From contig NZ_LR732816.1 of assembly GCF_902506205.1 (NCBI RefSeq), positions 557,733-621,732 of the forward strand: 64,000 bases of DNA, given 5' to 3'. Below the pieces are notes generated by a model that made no database searches, was not told the origin of the DNA, and was given only the letters and a program-made list of their open reading frames with translations. Below are positions 47,878 through 57,001 of this stretch, in pieces (the first letter of the stretch is position 1; every line of letters begins with the position of its first letter). The position numbers and the translations under genes are program-made. The DNA is from Brevundimonas sp. G8 (GTDB lineage Bacteria > Pseudomonadota > Alphaproteobacteria > Caulobacterales > Caulobacteraceae).

Positions 47878-48579
47878 TCAGGCGGCGACGGTGACGACGC
47901 TCTCGGACGGGTCGCGCAGCACATAGCCGCGGCCCCAGACGGTTTCGATGTAGTGTTTGCCGTCGGCGGCGGTGGCCAGCTTCTTGCGCAGCTTGCAGAT
48001 GAAGACGTCGATGATCTTCAGCTCGGGCTCGTCCATGCCGCCGTACAGGTGGTTCAGGAACATTTCCTTGGTCAGGGTCGTGCCCTTGCGGAGCGAGAGC
48101 AGCTCCAGCATCTGGTATTCCTTGCCCGTCAGGTGGACGCGGTGACCGTTCACCTCGACCGTCTTGGCGTCCAGGTTCACGGCGATCTCGCCGGTGTGGA
48201 TGATCGCCTGGGCGTGACCCTTGGAGCGACGGACCACGGCGTGGGTGCGCGCGATCAGCTCGTCCTTGTGGAAAGGCTTGGTCATGTAGTCGTCGGCGCC
48301 GCCGCCGAAGGTCTTGACCTTGGTTTCGATCTCGTGGCTGCCCGACAGGATCATGACCGGGGTGTTGACCTTGCCGACGCGCAGCTGGCGCAGGACTTCC
48401 AGGCCGCTCATGTCCGGCAGGTTCAGGTCAAGCAGAATGAGATCGTAGTCATAGATCTTGCCCAGATCGATGCCTTCTTCACCCAGGTCCGTCGTATAGA
48501 CGTTGAAGCCTTCCGACTTCAGCATCAGTTCGATGCTTTGGGCGGTTGCGTGATCGTCTTCAATCAACAGGACGCGCAT
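47878..48579 (-). CDS. ctrA: Cell-cycle master response regulator CtrA
   Basis: A 233-residue OmpR-type regulator. [20 protein letters not shown], the phospho-Asp in [33 protein letters not shown] and the DNA-binding end [14 protein letters not shown] plus GRGYVLRDP are those of alphaproteobacterial CtrA. The hydrophobic end TVAA resembles the Caulobacter degradation tail. In Caulobacter it silences replication initiation and activates flagellar, pilus and division genes. ATG 48579 was chosen over a GTG-like start at 48615. Divergent gene at 48962. Confidence 0.96.
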   Translation of the reverse strand: MRVLLIEDDHATAQSIELMLKSEGFNVYTTDLGEEGIDLGKIYDYDLILLDLNLPDMSGLEVLRQLRVGKVNTPVMILSGSHEIETKVKTFGGGADDYMTKPFHKDELIARTHAVVRRSKGHAQAIIHTGEIAVNLDAKTVEVNGHRVHLTGKEYQMLELLSLRKGTTLTKEMFLNHLYGGMDEPELKIIDVFICKLRKKLATAADGKHYIETVWGRGYVLRDPSESVVTVAA

Positions 48580-48664
48580 ACGTGCCCCTCCAGGCAAAAG
48601 CTTTGCGGTAACCACCCTGACGAACGTCCGGGTAACCTTGTTCGCAAGTTAAGACGTGAAAACC

Positions 48665-48758
48665 TTAAGAAGGGTTAACGCCATCCGATTGAGTCGAATC
48701 TAGGCTGATTTGCGAATCGCCGTCGAGTGGCCGGAGTCAACGATTCGAAATTTATTAA
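48665..48758 (-). promoter_or_regulatory. ctrA upstream region with clustered GANTC and TTAA sites
   Basis: Five GANTC sites lie within 56 bases (48691, 48696, 48714, 48734, 48742), methylation sites of CcrM. TTAA elements at 48665, 48675 (spacing N6) and 48755 resemble CtrA half-sites; the canonical spacing is N7. In Caulobacter the ctrA P1 promoter is controlled by GcrA and one GANTC, and P2 by CtrA itself. Nothing else was seen in the 382-base gap. Confidence 0.6.
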
Positions 48759-48961
48759 CCATGTTGCGCCGGCCGACGTCGCGCAGCCTGGTCGCCTCTC
48801 GCCCTCAATCAGCCGACATCGACCACATCGTCGCCTGCACAACCTCAAGGCGGGCAAGGCGTCACGTCCGGTTTTGACGTGCAGTAGGACTTTATTCCTA
48901 TCTCAAGGTCGGCGGCCCTCTATGCTGTCGTCATCGATTTCGAGAGCGGGAGGGTTTCGCC

Positions 48962-49315
48962 ATGGAGGACTACAGGGTGCCGGTCAGCGAGGAGGACCGG
49001 GTGAAGGCGGGGCTGGCCATCCATCTGGTCGCGGCACGCACGGGCGCGCAGCCGTCGCAGATGATCGGCGGGGGTCGGATGAACCCGCGCACCGCCCGGC
49101 CGCGCTGGCTGGCCATGTATCTGTCGCACGTGGCCTTCGGCTGGACGCTGGAGCGGGTCAGCCACGTCTTCGGCGTCAACCGCGCCAGCGTCGGGACCGC
49201 CTGCCGCTGGGTCGAGGACGAGCGTGAACGGCGCAATATCGACGACCTGCTGAACGAGCTGGAGACCTGTATCCAGGGCCTGTACCAGACCCCGCGCCTG
49301 GACCTGGTCCAATGA
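48962..49315 (+). CDS. DnaA-domain-IV-like helix-turn-helix protein, divergent from ctrA
   Basis: A 117-residue protein with MNPRTARPRWLAMYLSHVAF, then GWTLERVSHVFGVNRASVGT ACRWVEDERE. This resembles the DNA-binding domain IV of DnaA (AMYL... FG.R.H.TV..A...IE), but without the rest of DnaA. It is divergent from ctrA across a regulatory gap and overlaps the next gene by four bases, so it is likely a small DNA-binding regulator of unknown target. Confidence 0.75.
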   Translation: MEDYRVPVSEEDRVKAGLAIHLVAARTGAQPSQMIGGGRMNPRTARPRWLAMYLSHVAFGWTLERVSHVFGVNRASVGTACRWVEDERERRNIDDLLNELETCIQGLYQTPRLDLVQ

Positions 49316-50034
49316 GCCGCCTTCTGGAACGCGCGCGCGGCTTGATGACGCGACCCGGCGCCTGGCTGGGCGCCGACGGCCCGGGGAGTGGAGGCGTCTA
49401 TGCGCTGCGCCTGTCGGCGGATCGCCGCAGCCGTATCAGCCTGACCCTGACCGAGGTCGAGTTCCGCGCCTTGGTCGATCAGCCGGGCCTGCGCGCCCGG
49501 CCGGGCGGCGGCTGGACCGCCCGAACGACGGCGGACGAAGCGGCGCCCCCTCCCCCCGGCCGCCCCGGTTTCGTCGCGGGCGAGCGCGACCTGATCCAGG
49601 CCGACGGGCGCATCGTTCGCCACCGCGCCAATCTGGGCGAAAGCCCCATCGCCTGGCTGGCGCGGCGCAAGGATGCGTCGGGCCGGCCCTGGCTGACCCC
49701 GACCGAGGCCGCCGCCGGCGAGCGTCTGCGTCGCGAGGCCGAACAGGCGATGAAGGGCCCGTCGCTGACCATGCGCTGGGACGCCCTGCCCCACAGCGGA
49801 TCGGGAACCTCCGCGCGGATGGAGCCGACCGACCGCGCCCTGTCGGCCGCCCGCCGGGTCGAGGGCGCGCTCACCGCCGTCGGCCCGCGCCTGCGCCCCA
49901 TCCTGACCCGCATCTGCATCCACGGCGACAGTCTCAACTTGGCCGAAACCGGCCTGGGCCTGCGTCGCCGCCAGGGCAAGACGGTGCTGAAACAGGCGCT
50001 GCAGGCCTTGGCGGACCATTATGGGATCGGATGA
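49312..50034 (+). CDS. DUF6456-type protein coupled to the DnaA-like gene
   Basis: A 240-residue protein with ESPIAWLARRKDASGRPWLT, PTEAAAGERLRREAEQAMKG and RICIHGDSLNLAETGLGLRRRQGKT, the latter resembling a helix-turn-helix region in proteins called DUF6456. It overlaps the previous gene by four bases (ATGA), so they are co-translated and may work together. No function is known. Confidence 0.72.
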   Translation: MSRLLERARGLMTRPGAWLGADGPGSGGVYALRLSADRRSRISLTLTEVEFRALVDQPGLRARPGGGWTARTTADEAAPPPPGRPGFVAGERDLIQADGRIVRHRANLGESPIAWLARRKDASGRPWLTPTEAAAGERLRREAEQAMKGPSLTMRWDALPHSGSGTSARMEPTDRALSAARRVEGALTAVGPRLRPILTRICIHGDSLNLAETGLGLRRRQGKTVLKQALQALADHYGIG

Positions 50035-50154
50035 TTTGAGACGAAGTGCACAGATTGCACCCAGAAAATCTGCGCTTAACCGTAACGAGGATTTTCGAAA
50101 CCAAAGGCGCTGTGGCATCGTTCGGGGGTTGTCCCGACACACGGAGATCTCCCC

Positions 50155-50895
50155 ATGTCCCGCCCCCTGGCCTGCGCCCTGTCCACCCTGATGCTGGCGA
50201 CAGCGCTGCCGGCGGCGGCCCAGACGCCCTCTGCGCTCAGGGACATGGTCGGCGCCCGCGCCGGTCAGGCCGAGGGCGAGCTGAACCGTCGCGGCTATCA
50301 GGCCACGGATCGGTCCGAGGTCGTCGGCGACGGCCGCATGACCTATTGGCGCAACGGCAACGACTGCGTGGCCATCGTCACCCGCGACGGCCGCTACGCC
50401 TCGATCAACCAGGCGGGCCGCAGCGAGTGCGGCTCGGGCGGATCGGATCGGTCGAACGCGACGGCCATCGCGGCCGGGGTCGCCATCGTCGGCCTAGCCG
50501 CCGCCATCGCCGCCCACAACAGCCATCACCGCGACGCCGACGCCGACCACGACCGGGAATATCAGCGCGGCTACGAGGCCGCCCTGCACGGCGCCGACTA
50601 CGACGCCAACCACGAGACCGAGGGCTATCACGAAGGCTTCCTGGCCGGCGAGGGCGAGGGTCAAAACCGCCGCCATGCCAACAGCGGATGGATGCAGAAC
50701 GCCCCCTATGCCGCGCGCCAGGCCTGCTCGCGTCGCGCCGACGAGTTCCAGAACCGCCCCTATGGCTCCAGCGTGCCCATCGGCGTGCGCGACCTGGGGC
50801 GCGGCGATTTCGAACTGACGATGGCGACGGGATCCTATCGCTCGCGCTGCACCGTCTCGGCCTCCGGCGACGTGCGGTCGATGGACCCGTTCTGA
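50155..50895 (+). CDS. Secreted protein with central glycine/alanine helix, unknown
   Basis: A 246-residue protein with signal peptide MSRPLACALSTLMLATALPA. It has an N-terminal domain (LNRRGYQATDRSEVVGDGRM TYWRNGNDCVAIVT), a hydrophobic segment (AIAAGVAIVGLAAAIAAHNS) and a DYDANHETEGYHEGF charged repeat region. The C-terminal strand-rich part ends SRCTVSASGDVRSMDPF. No family recognised; likely periplasmic or membrane associated. Confidence 0.65.
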   Translation: MSRPLACALSTLMLATALPAAAQTPSALRDMVGARAGQAEGELNRRGYQATDRSEVVGDGRMTYWRNGNDCVAIVTRDGRYASINQAGRSECGSGGSDRSNATAIAAGVAIVGLAAAIAAHNSHHRDADADHDREYQRGYEAALHGADYDANHETEGYHEGFLAGEGEGQNRRHANSGWMQNAPYAARQACSRRADEFQNRPYGSSVPIGVRDLGRGDFELTMATGSYRSRCTVSASGDVRSMDPF

Positions 50896-50899
50896 GGCT

Positions 50900-51568
50900 T
50901 CAGATCAGGGCGATCGGGGTCAGGATCGCGAACAGATAGATCATCGCGCGGACCATGGCCCAGACCGCGATGCCGGCGCCCTTGGCCGTGGACACGTTCA
51001 GTCGCCGCGCGAACCAGTGCGCCTGGACGAACAGGAACCAGCCAGCGCCGCCGATCATGATTGCGGCCCCCACGACGTTGGGCAGGTCCGGCCTTTGGAA
51101 GATGGCCCCGCCCGCCGAAACGGAGGCGGCGCAGACGGCCGCCAGATAGCATTGCGCATAGAAGGGCGCGCGCAGGGTCTCGCGGCTGATCCGCTTCTTC
51201 TGATGACGCAGCAGGGTCACGGCGGCGACCAGGGGGATCAGGCTGAAGGCCAGGGAGCGGAACAGGACCAGGTTCTGTTGCGAGGCGAGCAGGGTCCGGG
51301 TCACCGTCGAGGTTTCGGGCGGCGGCGGCACGTGCAGGGCCAACGAGATCAGATTGGCCAGGACGATGGTGGCCAGCAGGAACAAGGGCGGGCTCAGCGC
51401 GTCGTCGTAACGATGCTCCTCGCTGTCGCCCTGTTCGCGGTCCGAATAGTCCATCGCCGCAAGCGGCCCGCGCACGATCCGCCACAGGGTCAGGGGATAG
51501 AAGACCAGCCAGCTGACGGCCTCGAAGAGAAACTCCTCGAAACTGCGCAGGATCTTCAGCAGGTCCAT
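50900..51568 (-). CDS. Polytopic membrane protein (Yip1-like), unknown
   Basis: A 222-residue protein with about five membrane helices (PLFLLATIVLANLISLALHV, VLFRSLAFSLIPLVAAVTLL, APFYAQCYLAAVCAASVSAG and others) and an N-terminal amphipathic region (MDLLKILRSFEEFLFEAVSW). The pattern resembles Yip1-type permease-domain proteins. ATG 51568 chosen; an upstream GTG at 51586 is possible. Convergent with the previous gene. Confidence 0.7.
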   Translation of the reverse strand: MDLLKILRSFEEFLFEAVSWLVFYPLTLWRIVRGPLAAMDYSDREQGDSEEHRYDDALSPPLFLLATIVLANLISLALHVPPPPETSTVTRTLLASQQNLVLFRSLAFSLIPLVAAVTLLRHQKKRISRETLRAPFYAQCYLAAVCAASVSAGGAIFQRPDLPNVVGAAIMIGGAGWFLFVQAHWFARRLNVSTAKGAGIAVWAMVRAMIYLFAILTPIALI

Positions 51569-51628
51569 TCCGCGTCCCTCGTCCACACCCCGCGATGGTG
51601 GGTCGTCGGGACGCCGGTGGCAAGGCCG

Positions 51629-52060
51629 TTACGCCAGCGCGGCCTCGCGGATACGCCCGACCATGCTGTTCAAACCATTGGCGCGCTGACGCGTCAGGGC
51701 CGACGGCAGGCCCAGCCGGTCCAGCGCCGCGCGGGCGTCGAAGGCCAGGATCTCGGCCGGGGTGCGGCCGGAATACAGTTTCAGCAGCAGGGCGATATTG
51801 CCCTTGGACAGGGCGCTGTCGCTGTCGGCGGCGAACCACAGCCGCCCGTCCGCAGGCGTCGTCGCCAACCAGACCTGGGCCGCGCAGCCCGGCACCTTGT
51901 TGGCCTCGATCCGCCCGGCGTCGTCCAGCGGCGCCAGCCCCTTGCCCAGTTCGATCACATATTCGATCCGCTGCTCCCAATCGCCCAACAGGTCGAAATC
52001 CTCGGCCAGCTCGGCCAGGGTCTGGTCAATCGTCTCGGTCGGAAGGGTGCGCGCGCTCAT
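51629..52060 (-). CDS. sufE: SufE sulfur-acceptor protein
   Basis: A 143-residue protein. SufE accepts sulfur from SufS through one Cys during Fe-S cluster assembly. The active-site block is EANKVPGCAAQVWLATTPAD with that Cys, and the family's FDLLGDWEQRIEYVIELGK and SALTRQRANGLNSMVGRIRE segments are present. No other suf gene adjoins; it is divergent from a DivJ/PleC-type kinase. Confidence 0.93.
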   Translation of the reverse strand: MSARTLPTETIDQTLAELAEDFDLLGDWEQRIEYVIELGKGLAPLDDAGRIEANKVPGCAAQVWLATTPADGRLWFAADSDSALSKGNIALLLKLYSGRTPAEILAFDARAALDRLGLPSALTRQRANGLNSMVGRIREAALA

Positions 52061-52220
52061 GGCCGCCAGATAGGCTGCCGGGCCGTTAACGACAACCGGC
52101 CGTTTTGTCCCCCGATATTCATGGTGAACGCCGCCATGGGGTTCGCCTTACGGGGGAGCGGCCTCGCTCCGACTCAAGGCGAGGACTAGTCTGGATGCAG
52201 ACAGAACAACGGCCCGCTGC

Positions 52221-53936
52221 TTGAAAACCGACGCCAACCCCAGACCTCAGGACGACCGACGCCAATCGACGTCGCGCGACCCGATGCCTGGCGCGCCGCT
52301 GGTGGCCCCCCTTGTGGCTTTGTGGCACGCCATATGGGCTGTGGCGATCAGCCTGACGGCCCTGGCGGCCCAGATGCTTGACGGGCTGAAGGACGCGCCT
52401 CTGGCGGCTCTCCTGATCATGGCCTTCCCCGGCATCTTCGGCGTGGTGCTGATGGTGCGCGACACTGCGGGCCTGCGGTTCGCGACCATGGCCGGCTGGC
52501 TGCTGGCCGCCACCGCCTCGGCGGGGCTGACGGGCGGCGCGACCGGGGCCTTGCCGGGGCTGATCCTGATGCCTCTGGCCGCCGGGATCGCCCTGGATCA
52601 TGGCAGGATAGGCGCCGACCGGCTGACGCGGCTGGGCGCCTTCGCCGTGGTCCTGCCGCTGCTGGCGGGCCTGATCTCGACCTGGCTGAACGGGCCGGAG
52701 GCGCAAGGCCCCCTGCTGGCGGCCGTCTCAGGCCTGCTGGCCATGGGCGCCATCATCGCCGCCATGCGCCTGACCTGGAGCGAGCGTCAAAGCCGCCTGG
52801 CCGACGCGGAAGGACAGGCCGCCCGCATCGCCGCCCTGCTGGAAGACCAGCCGGCCCTGACCCTGCTGCTCGATCCGTCCGGCCGCGCCGTAGCGACCTG
52901 GGGCAATCCGCCGCCCGCCCTGTCGGTGCTGGCGCTCAGCGAGCAGGGGCTGATCTCGGCCGTCCATGCGCCCGATCGTCCGGCCGTGTCCGCTGCGCTT
53001 GCCCGCGCCCTGTCGGGTCAGCAGATCGAGGTTCAGTTCACCCCGCGCATCGCTCTGGATCGGCGCGTGGTCATGATCCTGGGGCCGTTCCACAACGACG
53101 GCGACCGGCCCCGCCTGATCGCCCAGGCCTTCGACGGCACGGCCCAGTTCGCCCGCGAACTCGGCCTTGAGACCGCCCGCGTCGAGGCCGAGGCCCAGTC
53201 CGCCGGCAAGACCCGCTTCCTGGCCAACATGAGCCACGAGCTGCGCACCCCCCTGAACGCCGTCATCGGGTTCGCCGACATCATGCGCCAGAAGCTGTTC
53301 GGCCCCCTGCCCGAACGCTACGCCGGCTACGCCGACGCCATCCACCAGGCGGGCGGCCACCTGCTGGACCTGATCAACGACGTGCTGGACCTGTCCAAGA
53401 TCGAGGCCGAACGCTACCAGCTGGTCATGGAGGCGTTCGACGCCCGCGACGCCGTGTCCGCCGCTGTCGCCCTGGTCCGGCTCCAGGCCGACGACAAGGG
53501 CGTGGACCTGGCCGCCGTCCTGCCGTCCGAGCCGGTCAAAGTCCGCGCCGACGCCCGCGCCCTGAAGCAGATGGCGCTGAACCTGCTGTCCAATGCGGTC
53601 AAGTTCACCCCCGCCGGCGGCTCGGTCACCATAACCCTGGACGCGGACGGCCCCGACCTGGACCTCGCCGTGTCCGACACCGGCGTCGGCATCGCGCCGC
53701 AAGACCTCAAACGCCTGGGCCGCCCCTTCGAACAGGCCGGCGGCGCGGATCAAAAGGCGCAAGGCACCGGCCTGGGCCTGTCCCTGGTCCGCAGCCTCAC
53801 CGAACTGCACGGCGGCCGCATGACCATCGACAGCACCCTGGGCGAAGGCGCGGCGGTGATGATCCGGCTGCCGGTGATGGTGGTGGATAAGAGCGAGACG
53901 GTCGCCGAGGCGACGCCGGTTATGGTCGAGGCCTGA
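52221..53936 (+). CDS. Membrane sensor histidine kinase, DivJ/PleC type
   Basis: A 571-residue kinase with about six N-terminal membrane helices (~25-190), a PAS-like middle (~205-300) and a HisKA domain with FLANMSHELRTPLNAVIGFA DIMRQKLFGPLPERYAGYAD. The ATPase has NLLSNAVKFTPAGG and GTGLGLSLVRSLTELHGGR. Its dimer domain matches the DivJ/PleC kinases that act on DivK in the Caulobacter cell cycle, and the membrane layout best suits DivJ; this assignment needs a phylogeny. A TTG start at 52221 is used; ATG 52284 is possible. Confidence 0.8.
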   Translation: MKTDANPRPQDDRRQSTSRDPMPGAPLVAPLVALWHAIWAVAISLTALAAQMLDGLKDAPLAALLIMAFPGIFGVVLMVRDTAGLRFATMAGWLLAATASAGLTGGATGALPGLILMPLAAGIALDHGRIGADRLTRLGAFAVVLPLLAGLISTWLNGPEAQGPLLAAVSGLLAMGAIIAAMRLTWSERQSRLADAEGQAARIAALLEDQPALTLLLDPSGRAVATWGNPPPALSVLALSEQGLISAVHAPDRPAVSAALARALSGQQIEVQFTPRIALDRRVVMILGPFHNDGDRPRLIAQAFDGTAQFARELGLETARVEAEAQSAGKTRFLANMSHELRTPLNAVIGFADIMRQKLFGPLPERYAGYADAIHQAGGHLLDLINDVLDLSKIEAERYQLVMEAFDARDAVSAAVALVRLQADDKGVDLAAVLPSEPVKVRADARALKQMALNLLSNAVKFTPAGGSVTITLDADGPDLDLAVSDTGVGIAPQDLKRLGRPFEQAGGADQKAQGTGLGLSLVRSLTELHGGRMTIDSTLGEGAAVMIRLPVMVVDKSETVAEATPVMVEA

Positions 53937-53952
53937 CGGTTTCGCTTTGAAA

Positions 53953-54654
53953 TCAGTTGCGTCGCAGGCGTCGCCTCAGAACCAGCAGACCGGAGACGAT
54001 CACCGCCATACCTAGACCGACAGCGATCTCAGGCCGCAGCAGCCACAAGATATCAAGCCAGGCGGATAACCGTCGGGACCAACGCGTCGATGGCGGCCCC
54101 TCAGGGACGGGAGCAATCCCAAGGAAGCCTCTGACTTGATTGGCTGCAGGACCATTGCTGGCAAATAGGATTGAAGAGCTACAAGAGAACCCTGCCACCG
54201 AGTAAAGCCCCTTACCCGGGTAATCAGCCTCCCTATCGAACTTGTCCGGATTATCCAAAACGACGAGGTGCTCGCCGCTCATTCTTGGCGGTATGGGATA
54301 GCCATTTTCTTCAAGGATAAAGACTAGGCGGCGAGGCGACCGGCCCGATAGCCGCTCTTTGACGGTGAATGACACGAGGGCATAGTCGTGGCTTTGCATC
54401 AACTCCCGTCTCTTGAGCCACCCAAGGTCGGTAGCTTCCAGCCATCGTTGCTTTGTCTCATCGAACAATGGCGACGAAATAGGCTTATAAGCGGTGATAT
54501 CACCCACAGCGACCAAATCCGCTGTCGCCACGTTTCTAGGCGCAAGGTCTGTCTCAGCAATACAGGCCAAAGATGAAGAAGCGGAGCCAGCCCAGATCAG
54601 TCCGGCAGTCAGAAGGGCGAGACGGGGTGGTGGTTTAACTGACCATAAGCTCAC
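53953..54654 (-). CDS. Secreted protein with C-terminal membrane helix, unknown; atypical composition
   Basis: A 233-residue protein with a signal peptide (PRLALLTAGLIWAGSASSSL AC), an extracytoplasmic part (ADLVAVGDITAYKPISSPLF, LEENGYPIPPRMSGEHLVVL) and a final membrane helix (EIAVGLGMAVIVSGLLVLRRR). Its DNA is visibly less GC-rich, with AT-ending codons unlike neighbours, a hint of horizontal transfer. No family recognised. Confidence 0.65.
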   Translation of the reverse strand: MSLWSVKPPPRLALLTAGLIWAGSASSSLACIAETDLAPRNVATADLVAVGDITAYKPISSPLFDETKQRWLEATDLGWLKRRELMQSHDYALVSFTVKERLSGRSPRRLVFILEENGYPIPPRMSGEHLVVLDNPDKFDREADYPGKGLYSVAGFSCSSSILFASNGPAANQVRGFLGIAPVPEGPPSTRWSRRLSAWLDILWLLRPEIAVGLGMAVIVSGLLVLRRRLRRN

Positions 54655-54666
54655 AAAAGCTGCCCC

Positions 54667-55527
54667 TTAAACCTGCCCCATCGCCAGGAAGGCCCGACCC
54701 GCCGCGAAATCCCCGGCCTCGAAGGTGGAGCGGGCGATGCTGCCGTCGCGGAACAGGAATTCGACGGTGAAGACCTCGCGCGGGTCCAGCGCCGACAGGC
54801 TGTCGGCGGCGGCGGCGGGGAACAGCCAGGCCTGACCGGCCGGACGGCCTTCAGACAGCAGCATGGCGTCCGCGCTGGTCACCCCGGCGGCCCAGAAGGC
54901 GCGGCGCTGGGCGACCGGCGGCAGGTCGTGCGCCAGCCACGGACGCGGCGCCACCGTATGGTCGCGCATCACCACCCGCACCCCGGTCGGACGCGACCTC
55001 CCCTGCCAGGACACGACGGCCGCCAGTTGATCCGGCCGGTCCATGCCGCCCACGACTCCGAACCGCACGGGCGAGGCGCCGGTCACGGTCGCCTGCATCA
55101 GCCGCCAGGTCGGGCGGGCGTAGGCGGCGCGGTCCGCGCTCCAGCGCCGGCGCTCGCCGGGAAACTCCATCTTCGTCACGCGCGACCAGCCGGAAAAGGC
55201 GGTCTGGACCCGGCCGCTGACCGTCTTCAGATCGGCGGAACCGCACGGCGTCGATCCCGCCCGCGCCCGCGCCCGCTGCGCCGTCTCGGCCAGCTGCCGG
55301 TCGTTGGCGCCCGCACGCAGAGCCGCGCCCCGCGCCTGATAGGCGGCGGCGGTCAGGGCGGCGGTCAGTTGCGGGTCGAACAGGCCGCAGCGGTCGTTGG
55401 CGGCCAGCACGAAGCTGCGCTCATAGAAGCGGTCCTGCGGCGCGGCGAGCGCGACCACGGGCGTCGCCGCGATCAGCACGGCGGACATCAAGGCTCTGGC
55501 GCGCCGGGGGGAAAGGCCTATCCTCAT
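54667..55527 (-). CDS. Secreted hypothetical protein
   Basis: A 286-residue protein with a signal peptide (LSPRRARALMSAVLIAATPV VALA), several tandem Ala-rich helical segments (LTAALTAAAYQARGAALRAG) and two likely disulfide Cys pairs. The C-terminal part (FTVEFLFRDGSIARSTFEAG) is strand-rich. No family recognised. Divergent from the DUF1491 gene. Confidence 0.7.
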   Translation of the reverse strand: MRIGLSPRRARALMSAVLIAATPVVALAAPQDRFYERSFVLAANDRCGLFDPQLTAALTAAAYQARGAALRAGANDRQLAETAQRARARAGSTPCGSADLKTVSGRVQTAFSGWSRVTKMEFPGERRRWSADRAAYARPTWRLMQATVTGASPVRFGVVGGMDRPDQLAAVVSWQGRSRPTGVRVVMRDHTVAPRPWLAHDLPPVAQRRAFWAAGVTSADAMLLSEGRPAGQAWLFPAAAADSLSALDPREVFTVEFLFRDGSIARSTFEAGDFAAGRAFLAMGQV

Positions 55528-55582
55528 GAGCCAACCCTAGCCCGCCAGGGTTGGGGTTCCGTGTTCGAGCAGGGTTAGCGAA

Positions 55583-55912
55583 TTGCTTCTTTCCAGCGAC
55601 CTGTGGGTCAGCGCCCTGATCCGCCGCGCCCAGATCGAGGGCGCCTATGCGACCGTGGTCAAGAAGGGCGACGAGCGCGCCGGCTCGGTCATCGTCAAGG
55701 CCTATGACACCTCCACCCGCACCGCCCGCCTCTACACCGAGGCCTTCGGAACCGACGGCGATCGCCTGTGGATCCAGCCGGTGACAAGCGACAGCGAAAG
55801 CGAACTGGACGCCTACATCGCCCGCCAGCGGGGGTATGACCCGGATCTTTGGGTGGTCGAGATCGAGGACCGGCAGGGCCGGCACTTCATCACGGAGAAG
55901 GTGCAGGCCTGA
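55583..55912 (+). CDS. DUF1491 family protein
   Basis: A 109-residue protein: LWVSALIRRAQIEGAYATVV KKGDERAGSVIVKAY, TARLYTEAFGTDGDRLWIQP and YDPDLWVVEIEDRQGRHF are DUF1491 blocks, found widely in alphaproteobacteria with unknown role. TTG start at 55583 after AGGG; no better start exists. Confidence 0.82.
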   Translation: MLLSSDLWVSALIRRAQIEGAYATVVKKGDERAGSVIVKAYDTSTRTARLYTEAFGTDGDRLWIQPVTSDSESELDAYIARQRGYDPDLWVVEIEDRQGRHFITEKVQA

Positions 55913-55948
55913 CGCTGGCCCGCCCTCGGCTGGCCCATGTGCGGGCGT

Positions 55949-56950
55949 TCAGGTCCGGCGCAGGGCCGCGTCGCGCTCGGCTCGCGTCTTGATGATCGTC
56001 AGCACATTGTCCTGAATATCGCCCATCATCAGTTCGCCCCACAGCTTGGCGTACAGATTGACGTGGGTCTTGGCGACATACCGGGTCGTCAGAGTCACTT
56101 CGGTCAGGTCCGGTGAGATCGGACGCAGAACATAATCGCCGGAATCGATCTTCAGGAACTCGCCATCCGGCGAAATATGCTTGTCCGTGTAATCCTGAAC
56201 CGAGCTGTTGGTGAAGTTGAAGTCCCAACCCAGCTTGCGGCCGGGCGCCCAGGTGACGATCCGTTCCTCGAAATTGATGTGATCGCCCCAATAGGCCGTC
56301 CGAACCGCACCCACGCCGGAACCCACGACGCTGGACTCCCGGGGCCGGGGAATGCCGATCATGTTGTGGCTGATGGTCCAGCGCCCCTCATGGTGGCCTA
56401 TGTCGCGGCTGGACACGGCATAGGGCCAGATGTCCGCGGGGGCGGCGCGGACCACGATGGTTCGGCTGAGCGAGACGGTTTCATGCGGCGTGGGTAGCTG
56501 CGCCTCGACCATGGCGGCCACCAGGGGAATGATCAGGAAGCTGGATTGCAGGGTCCGGCCCTGGCGATGACGCTGTGAGCGCATCACGAATGCGCCTGCC
56601 CAGCCGCTTGCAAGCCAGACGGGCGACAGCATGACGATGCAGATGACGCCCTCATGCAGAACATAAAACGACGCCAGGCAGACGATGAGGCCCAGGACGA
56701 TAGGCATCAGCCAATAGAAACCGACCGTTCGCGTTCGATCCGGATCGCCGATGTAGCAGATCAGCGCGCACAGGGCGGCGGGGAGCAGGGCTAAAAACCA
56801 GAGGCTGGCGAACCAGATCGAACCCGTTCGGGACGCCGAGAATAGAAGAAAGGCGCTAAACGCAATCGCCAGCGCCAGGGCGAACCCCGACAGGAGACGC
56901 TTGCGCAGGTAATTGCGCGTTCTGACAGCCTGGATGTCTTGCTCGGTCAT
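55949..56950 (-). CDS. Membrane protein with C-terminal SRPBCC-like domain
   Basis: A 333-residue protein. Residues ~15-165 contain about five membrane helices (FALALAIAFSAFLLFSASRT, FASLWFLALLPAALCALICY and more). Residues ~175-325 are soluble, with SRTIVVRAAPADIWPYAVSS, FEERIVTWAPGRKLGWDFNF and YVLRPISPDLTEVTLTTRYV, matching the START/SRPBCC (polyketide-cyclase-like) lipid-binding fold. It follows a GbsR-type regulator by 51 bases and is probably co-transcribed with it. Confidence 0.75.
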   Translation of the reverse strand: MTEQDIQAVRTRNYLRKRLLSGFALALAIAFSAFLLFSASRTGSIWFASLWFLALLPAALCALICYIGDPDRTRTVGFYWLMPIVLGLIVCLASFYVLHEGVICIVMLSPVWLASGWAGAFVMRSQRHRQGRTLQSSFLIIPLVAAMVEAQLPTPHETVSLSRTIVVRAAPADIWPYAVSSRDIGHHEGRWTISHNMIGIPRPRESSVVGSGVGAVRTAYWGDHINFEERIVTWAPGRKLGWDFNFTNSSVQDYTDKHISPDGEFLKIDSGDYVLRPISPDLTEVTLTTRYVAKTHVNLYAKLWGELMMGDIQDNVLTIIKTRAERDAALRRT

Positions 56951-57001
56951 GGCAATCTCGTCAGTTGTTTCTGCAATAAGAGAAATCCGAGGGTAAATGA
57001 A

